A stretch of DNA of 64,000 nucleotides from contig CAJTUB010000008.1 in the NCBI GenBank assembly GCA_910579465.1, positions 62,001 to 126,000 of the forward strand, read 5' to 3'. The notes under the pieces were generated by a model. It was not told the DNA's origin, did no database searches, and was given only the letters and a program-made list of their open reading frames with translations. The stretch comes from an uncultured Lachnospiraceae bacterium. Its GTDB lineage: Bacteria; Bacillota; Clostridia; Lachnospirales; Lachnospiraceae. Both the position numbers and the translations under genes were made by a program. This document shows, one piece after another, positions 59,507-64,000 of this stretch (the stretch's first letter is position 1; every line of letters begins with the position of its first letter).

Positions 59507-60739
59507 ATGAAGAAAGTGATTGTAACCGGCGGCGGCGCTGCCGGCATGATGGCGGCCGTTGCGGCGGCAGAGCAGGGAGCGGACGTGCTTTTGCTGGAAA
59601 AAAACGAAAAGCTCGGAAAGAAGCTTTATATTACGGGAAAGGGCAGATGCAATCTTACAAATGCCTGTGCGCCGGAGGAGCTGCTGCAGAAGGTCGTAAC
59701 GAACCGGCGTTTTTTATACAGTGCGCTCTCTTCCTTTTCCAATGACGATACGATCCGCTTTTTTGAAGAGTGCGGTCTGCCGGTCAAGGTAGAGCGCGGG
59801 GGGCGTGTGTTTCCGGTCTCGGATAAGTCTTCTGATGTCATCCAGGCGCTTGCAGGGCGTCTGAAGCGGGCAGGGGTTTCCGTAAGGTTTCATACGGCTG
59901 TTACGAAGGTCTGCGCGGAGAATGGAAGGGTGACCGGTGTTCTTTTGCAAAACGGAGAGGAGCTTTTCTGCGATGCGTGTATTGTGGCAACCGGAGGGCT
60001 TTCTTACGCGTCTACCGGCTCCACCGGGGACGGCTATACGTTTGCAAAGCTGTGCGGGCATACGATAACGGAGTGCTTTCCGTCGCTTGTGTCCTTAAAG
60101 ATTACGGAGCCGTTTGCAAAGGAGCTAGAGGGGCTTTCCCTAAAAAATGTGCGTCTTCGCGCCGTGCAGGGAAAGAAGGAGCTGTACAATGACATGGGGG
60201 AGCTTTTGTTTACCGCGGACGGTGTCAGCGGGCCGCTGGTACTTTCCGCAAGCAGTGCGGTGACGGACCGGCTTTCGGACGGGGAGACCGTGCTTTTGCT
60301 TGATTTGAAACCGGCTCTGTCGAAAGAGGAGCTGGATGCGAGAATTTTAAGGGATTTTGAAGAGGCAAAGAACAAACAGTTTCGAAATGCGCTGGATAAG
60401 CTATTGCCACAGCGTCTGATACGGGTTATAATTACAATGTGCGGCATTCCGGAGGAAAAACAGGTGAATGCGGTGACAAAACAGGAGCGTGCTGTCCTGG
60501 TGGACGTATTAAAGGGCATGCGGCTGCATATAAAAAAGACAGGCGGGTTTCAGGAGGCAGTGATTACACGGGGCGGCATCGCGGTAAACGAAGTAACCCC
60601 GTCCACGATGCAGTCAAAGAAGACAGCCGGGCTTTATTTTGCGGGCGAGGTGTTAGACGTGGATGCACTGACCGGCGGCTATAATCTGCAGATTGCCTGG
60701 TCGACCGGTTATCTTGCCGGGAGGGCGGCGGCAGAGTAA
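59507..60739 (+). CDS. HI0933-type NAD(P)/FAD-dependent oxidoreductase (YhiN/BaiN family)
   Basis: 410 residues. N-terminal dinucleotide-binding site GGGAAGMMAAVAAAEQGADV, then KLGKKLYITGKGRCNLTN, typical of the HI0933 family, VATGGLSYASTGSTGDGY in the middle and GGIAVNEVTPSTMQSKKTAG, LTGGYNLQIAWSTGYLAG at the end. The physiological substrate is unknown for most members; BaiN of bile-acid-converting Clostridia belongs to this family, but that does not identify the role here. It is commonly found before cmk and ispH in Clostridia, as here. Confidence 0.88.
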   Translation: MKKVIVTGGGAAGMMAAVAAAEQGADVLLLEKNEKLGKKLYITGKGRCNLTNACAPEELLQKVVTNRRFLYSALSSFSNDDTIRFFEECGLPVKVERGGRVFPVSDKSSDVIQALAGRLKRAGVSVRFHTAVTKVCAENGRVTGVLLQNGEELFCDACIVATGGLSYASTGSTGDGYTFAKLCGHTITECFPSLVSLKITEPFAKELEGLSLKNVRLRAVQGKKELYNDMGELLFTADGVSGPLVLSASSAVTDRLSDGETVLLLDLKPALSKEELDARILRDFEEAKNKQFRNALDKLLPQRLIRVIITMCGIPEEKQVNAVTKQERAVLVDVLKGMRLHIKKTGGFQEAVITRGGIAVNEVTPSTMQSKKTAGLYFAGEVLDVDALTGGYNLQIAWSTGYLAGRAAAE

Positions 60740-60796
60740 GTTTACGGAGTAGTTTTCAGAGAAAACCGACGTGCAGGGGCACGGGAAAGGAAACAG

Positions 60797-61468
60797 ATGG
60801 GAAAGTTCAGTATAGCGATTGACGGACCTGCGGGAGCCGGGAAAAGCACAGTGGCAAGGGCGCTTGCAAAACGGCTCGGTTATATTTATGTAGATACAGG
60901 GGCGATGTACCGTGCCATGGCGTTACACTTTATCCGGAGCGGCATTGCGGAGGATGACTTTGCGGCGATGGAGGCAGCCTGCGATACGGCAGAGGTTACA
61001 ATAATCCACACGGACGGAGAACAGGCAGTGCTGTTAAACGGGGAGAACGTAAACGGTTTTATCCGTACAGAGCAGGTAAGCCATATGACCAGCGTGTCCT
61101 CGGTCAATAAAAAGGTACGTCTGAAGATGGTTGAGCTGCAGCGCGCGCTTGCCGCGAAGGAAAATGTGGTGATGGACGGAAGGGATATCGGCTCCTATGT
61201 CCTGCCGGATGCCGGCATAAAGATTTTTCTTACTGCAAGTGTCGAGGTGCGCGCAAAGCGCCGGTATGACGAGCAGAGAGCAAAGGGAACCGGATGCAGT
61301 CTGGCAGAAATCGAAGAGAGCATCAGGGAGCGGGATTACCGTGACTCCCACCGTGAGTTTGCGCCGCTTGTGCAGGAGGAGGACGCCGTCTGTGTGGACA
61401 CCTCCGGACTGACGATAGAAGAAGTGACAGAAGAGCTTTACCAGCTGTACTGCAGGGTATGCGGGTAA
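60797..61468 (+). CDS. cmk: Cytidylate kinase
   Basis: 223 residues. P-loop GPAGAGKST (10-18), VDTGAMYRAMAL, DGRDIGSYVLPDAGIKIFLT and the lid arginines in RAKRRYDEQ identify CMP/dCMP kinase. Tight gene order with the flavoprotein before and ispH-rpsA after (16 bases) suggests one operon. Confidence 0.96.
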   Translation: MGKFSIAIDGPAGAGKSTVARALAKRLGYIYVDTGAMYRAMALHFIRSGIAEDDFAAMEAACDTAEVTIIHTDGEQAVLLNGENVNGFIRTEQVSHMTSVSSVNKKVRLKMVELQRALAAKENVVMDGRDIGSYVLPDAGIKIFLTASVEVRAKRRYDEQRAKGTGCSLAEIEESIRERDYRDSHREFAPLVQEEDAVCVDTSGLTIEEVTEELYQLYCRVCG

Positions 61469-61484
61469 AGAGGCGGAGGATAAG

Positions 61485-63428
61485 ATGGAGGTAAGCGTTG
61501 CAAAGACTGCCGGGTTCTGCTTTGGCGCAAAACGGGCGGTAGATACGGTGGAGGAGCAGCTGCGGCAGGGGAAAAGAGTATATACCTATGGTCCGATTAT
61601 CCACAATGAAGAGGTGGTGCAGGACTTTGAAAAAAGAGGAGTGCGTATTTTATATCCGGAAGACGAATGGGAAACGGTGGAAAAGGGTACAATAGTGATA
61701 CGCTCCCACGGCATAACGAAGGAAGAACAGGAAAAGCTTTCCGCATACGGGTTTGAAATCGTGGATGCGACCTGTCCCTTCGTGAAAAAGGTTCACAAAA
61801 TAGCAGAGGAGCAGAGTCTTGCAGGCAGAAAGATCGTGATTATCGGGGATGAGAACCATCCTGAGGTCATCGCAAGCCGGAGCTGGGCAAAAAAAGAGTC
61901 CTATGTGTTAAATTCTGCTGAAGATGCCGTAAATGCAGGGTTTTCCGAGGGTGACAAGCTTTGTATCGTAGCGCAGACGACATTTAATTACAAGAAATTT
62001 CAAGAATTAGTTGAAATTTTGAAAAAAAAGCGGTATGATATAATTGTTCTTAATACGATATGCAATGCAACAGAGGAACGGCAGACCGAAACAGCACAGC
62101 TGGCAGCCAGGTCGGAGGCGGTCATCGTGATTGGCGGAAAGCAGAGTTCCAACACAAGGAAGTTGTATGAAATCGCAAAGGACGCATGTGAAAATACTTA
62201 CTATATACAGAAACTCGATGACCTGGATTTAAGTCAGTTTAAATCTTTTCGTTGCGTAGGTATTACAGCGGGGGCTTCCACCCCAAATAATATTATCAAG
62301 GAGGTTCAGAAAATCATGTCTGAAATGAGTTTTGACCAATTATTGGAGGAGTCTTTAAAGACAATACACAACGGAGAGGTAGTCGAGGGCACTGTGATTC
62401 GTGTAAAAGAAGACGAAATTGTCTTGAACATAGGCTACAAGGCTGACGGTATTATTACCAGAAGCGAATATACCAATACTCCGAATGTGGACCTGACCAC
62501 GTTAGTCAAGGAAGGGGACACGATGCAGGCAAAGGTCCTGAAGGTAAACGACGGTGAGGGACAGGTCCTTCTCACCTATAAGAGACTTGCTGCAGAGAAG
62601 GGCAACAAGAGGCTCGAAGAGGCATTTAACAACAAGGAAGTTCTGAAGGCAACTGTTTCTGCCGTGTTGGAAGGCGGCTTAAGCGTTGTCATCGACGAAG
62701 CCAGAATCTTTATTCCGGCAAGCCTTGTATCCGACACCTACGAAAAAGACCTGAGCAAGTATAAGGACCAGGAGATTGAATTTGTCATCAGTGAGTTCAA
62801 TCCGCGCAGAAGAAGGATTATCGGCGACCGCAAGCAGTTACTTGTGGCAAAGAAGCAGGAGCTTCAGAAGGAGCTTTTCGAGAGAATCCAGATTGGCGAC
62901 GTAGTAGAGGGCAAGGTAAAGAATGTAACCGATTTCGGTGCGTTTATTGACCTTGGCGGCGTTGACGGTCTGCTTCATATCTCCGAGATGTCCTGGGGCA
63001 GAATCGAGAGCCCGAAGAAGGTATTCAAGGTAGGCGATACCGTGAAGGCGTTCATTAAGGATATCCAGGGAGAAAAGGTTGCCCTCAGCATGAAGTTCCC
63101 GGACCAGAATCCGTGGGCAGATGCAGAGGAGAAGTTTGCAGTCGGCAACATCGTGACCGGTAAGGTGGCAAGAATGACCGATTTCGGCGCTTTCATCGAG
63201 CTTGTTCCGGGCGTTGACGCGCTGCTCCATGTTTCCCAGATTGCAAGGGAGCATGTGGAGAAGCCGGCAGATGTCTTAAAAATCGGACAGGAGATTGAAG
63301 CGAAGATTGTTGACTTTAATCTGAACGACAAAAAGATAAGCCTTAGCATTAAGGCGCTTCTGGCACCGGTTGCCGAAGAGGCAGAGGCTGCTGACGGTGT
63401 GCAGGAAGAAGTTACCGATGCGGAATAA
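61485..63428 (+). CDS. ispH: Fusion of 4-hydroxy-3-methylbut-2-enyl diphosphate reductase (IspH) with ribosomal protein S1
   Basis: 647 residues. About 1-278 is IspH, with the three Fe-S cysteines in GFCFGAKRAV (Cys12), VDATCPFVKKVH (about 97) and LNTICNATEERQTE (about 193). It makes IPP and DMAPP in the MEP pathway. The rest is S1 with four S1 domains (first GEVVEGTVIRVKEDEIVLNI; last two DVVEGKVKNVTDFGAFIDLG and NIVTGKVARMTDFGAFIEL). The fusion is known in Clostridia. Between the parts, AAGGAGG (62298-62304) lies 11 bases before in-frame ATG 62316, which could yield free S1 of 370 residues. The frame has no interruption. Confidence 0.94.
   Translation: MEVSVAKTAGFCFGAKRAVDTVEEQLRQGKRVYTYGPIIHNEEVVQDFEKRGVRILYPEDEWETVEKGTIVIRSHGITKEEQEKLSAYGFEIVDATCPFVKKVHKIAEEQSLAGRKIVIIGDENHPEVIASRSWAKKESYVLNSAEDAVNAGFSEGDKLCIVAQTTFNYKKFQELVEILKKKRYDIIVLNTICNATEERQTETAQLAARSEAVIVIGGKQSSNTRKLYEIAKDACENTYYIQKLDDLDLSQFKSFRCVGITAGASTPNNIIKEVQKIMSEMSFDQLLEESLKTIHNGEVVEGTVIRVKEDEIVLNIGYKADGIITRSEYTNTPNVDLTTLVKEGDTMQAKVLKVNDGEGQVLLTYKRLAAEKGNKRLEEAFNNKEVLKATVSAVLEGGLSVVIDEARIFIPASLVSDTYEKDLSKYKDQEIEFVISEFNPRRRRIIGDRKQLLVAKKQELQKELFERIQIGDVVEGKVKNVTDFGAFIDLGGVDGLLHISEMSWGRIESPKKVFKVGDTVKAFIKDIQGEKVALSMKFPDQNPWADAEEKFAVGNIVTGKVARMTDFGAFIELVPGVDALLHVSQIAREHVEKPADVLKIGQEIEAKIVDFNLNDKKISLSIKALLAPVAEEAEAADGVQEEVTDAE
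62298..62318 (+). promoter_or_regulatory. Internal Shine-Dalgarno at the IspH/S1 junction
   Basis: AAGGAGG (62298-62304), 11 bases, then in-frame ATG (62316) that reads MSEMSFDQLLEES, a plausible S1 N-terminus. It may allow separate S1 synthesis in excess over IspH. Seen in sequence; use in the cell is inferred. Confidence 0.45.
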
Positions 63429-63460
63429 TGCAGAAAGTATGCTGAAATAATTGGAAAGTG

Positions 63461-63545
63461 CCCTGGCAGTTTGTCACGGAGTGCACGGATGGAACCGGAT
63501 ACGGAACATGGTGCGCTTCGTACCCGGAACTGTCAGGGTGTTTTC
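63461..63545 (+). terminator. Terminator after ispH-rpsA
   Basis: CCCTGGCAGTT (63461-63471) pairs with AACTGTCAGGG (63528-63538) with one G-T pair, then TGTTTTC. The long loop (about 56 bases) contains further short stems. Confidence 0.65.
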
Positions 63546-63562
63546 ATTCCCAGGAGGTTTGT

Positions 63563-64000
63563 ATGGAAGATAATTATGAACAGTTTAAAAAGGATGTATT
63601 ACAACTGACAAAGATTGATCTGAATGCATATAAGGAACGCCAGATGAAGCGCAGAATCGACGCTTTAATCAATAAGCAGAAGGCTTCATCGTATAAAGAT
63701 TATGTGCGGATGTTAAAAGAAAGCAAGGCGATGTTTGATGAGTTTGTCAATTATCTTACCATCAATGTTTCGGAGTTTTACCGGAATCCTGAGCTGTGGA
63801 GGGTGTTAGAGAAGGATGTCATGCCTGTGATACTGGAAAAGAAGCGCCCGCCGAAAATCTGGAGCGCTGCCTGTTCCACCGGCGATGAGCCGTATTCGCT
63901 GGTTATGCTGTTGAATCAGTTCCTGCCGTTTTCCCAGATACATATTATCGCAACGGATATTGATAAACAGGTATTGGACAAAGCCCGCATGGGGCTGTAT
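63563..64000 (+). CDS. cheR: Chemoreceptor methyltransferase CheR (3' end outside window)
   Basis: 146 N-terminal residues of the enzyme that methylates receptor glutamates with S-adenosylmethionine. The helical N-domain (FKKDVLQLTKIDLNAYKERQ, MKRRIDALI) is followed by VNVSEFYRNPELW-type sequence (ITINVSEF region) and the SAM-binding start IWSAACSTGDEPYSLVMLL with ATDIDKQVLDKA. CAGGAGG lies 7 bases before ATG 63563. It stands 20 kb from the other che genes and has its own unit after a terminator. Confidence 0.94.
   Translation, partial: MEDNYEQFKKDVLQLTKIDLNAYKERQMKRRIDALINKQKASSYKDYVRMLKESKAMFDEFVNYLTINVSEFYRNPELWRVLEKDVMPVILEKKRPPKIWSAACSTGDEPYSLVMLLNQFLPFSQIHIIATDIDKQVLDKARMGLY

Overview
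The window looks like a chromosomal segment of a motile, Gram-positive anaerobe of the Clostridia, most likely Lachnospiraceae. Three things point there: the Firmicutes order dprA - topA - codY - flgB and fla/che operon - rpsB - tsf, the fusion of IspH to ribosomal protein S1 (known from Clostridia), and NiaR, CodY, CheC/CheD, FlbD and FapA-type genes. All coding genes lie on the + strand. No phage, CRISPR array or complete insertion sequence is visible.

Layout. (1) 1-1870: end of an NAD synthesis operon (nadB', nadC, niaR). (2) 1925-5262: nrdR, comM and dprA. (3) 5270-8231: an accessory block that splits the dprA-topA pair. It holds an XRE-type regulator with a cysteine-rich C-terminal region, a 292-base palindromic MITE-like element, a transglutaminase-like protein, a strong terminator, and a second diverged copy of the dprA 3' end directly before topA. 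(4) 8233-11261: topA and codY. (5) 11330-11757: a repeat-rich gap with a hairpin element, 76-base tandem repeats, a CodY-box-like palindrome and a sigma-A promoter. (6) 11781-43385: a nearly uninterrupted fla/che operon, flgBC-fliEFGHIJ-motE-fliK-flgD-flg_new-flgE-flbD-motAB-fliLMY-cheY-fliOPQR-flhBA-flhF-flhG-ycgR-cheBAWCD-orf-fliA. It encodes the basal body, hook, stator, type III export apparatus, switch, chemotaxis core and sigma-28. (7) 43411-46885: fapA and three poorly characterised genes (a small hydrophilic protein, a membrane-anchored coiled-coil protein with a C-terminal helix-turn-helix in the position of B. subtilis swrB, and an MltG-like protein). (8) 46900-48847: rpsB-tsf with its own promoter and terminator. 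(9) 48873-54099: a LytTR regulator, a sensor-less GHKL kinase and two ABC exporter half-transporters. (10) 54098-61468: cls, folD, rimO, pgsA, a GerMN-like lipoprotein, a HI0933-type flavoprotein and cmk. (11) 61485-64000: the ispH-rpsA fusion and the start of cheR.

Working together: the large operon builds the flagellum in assembly order and encodes the sigma factor for late genes. CodY lies directly upstream, and a plausible CodY site before flgB could tie motility to nutrient state. YcgR places c-di-GMP braking inside the same transcript. Internal promoters before motA (sigma-28-like), fliL and fliM may let sections be made separately.

The least ordinary parts are the insertion between dprA and topA with its duplicated dprA tail, the palindromic and tandem repeats, the LytTR/GHKL/ABC cassette, the uncharacterised genes at the tail of the fla/che operon, and the internal Shine-Dalgarno at the IspH/S1 junction. 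No wholly new multi-gene system can be proven from sequence alone.
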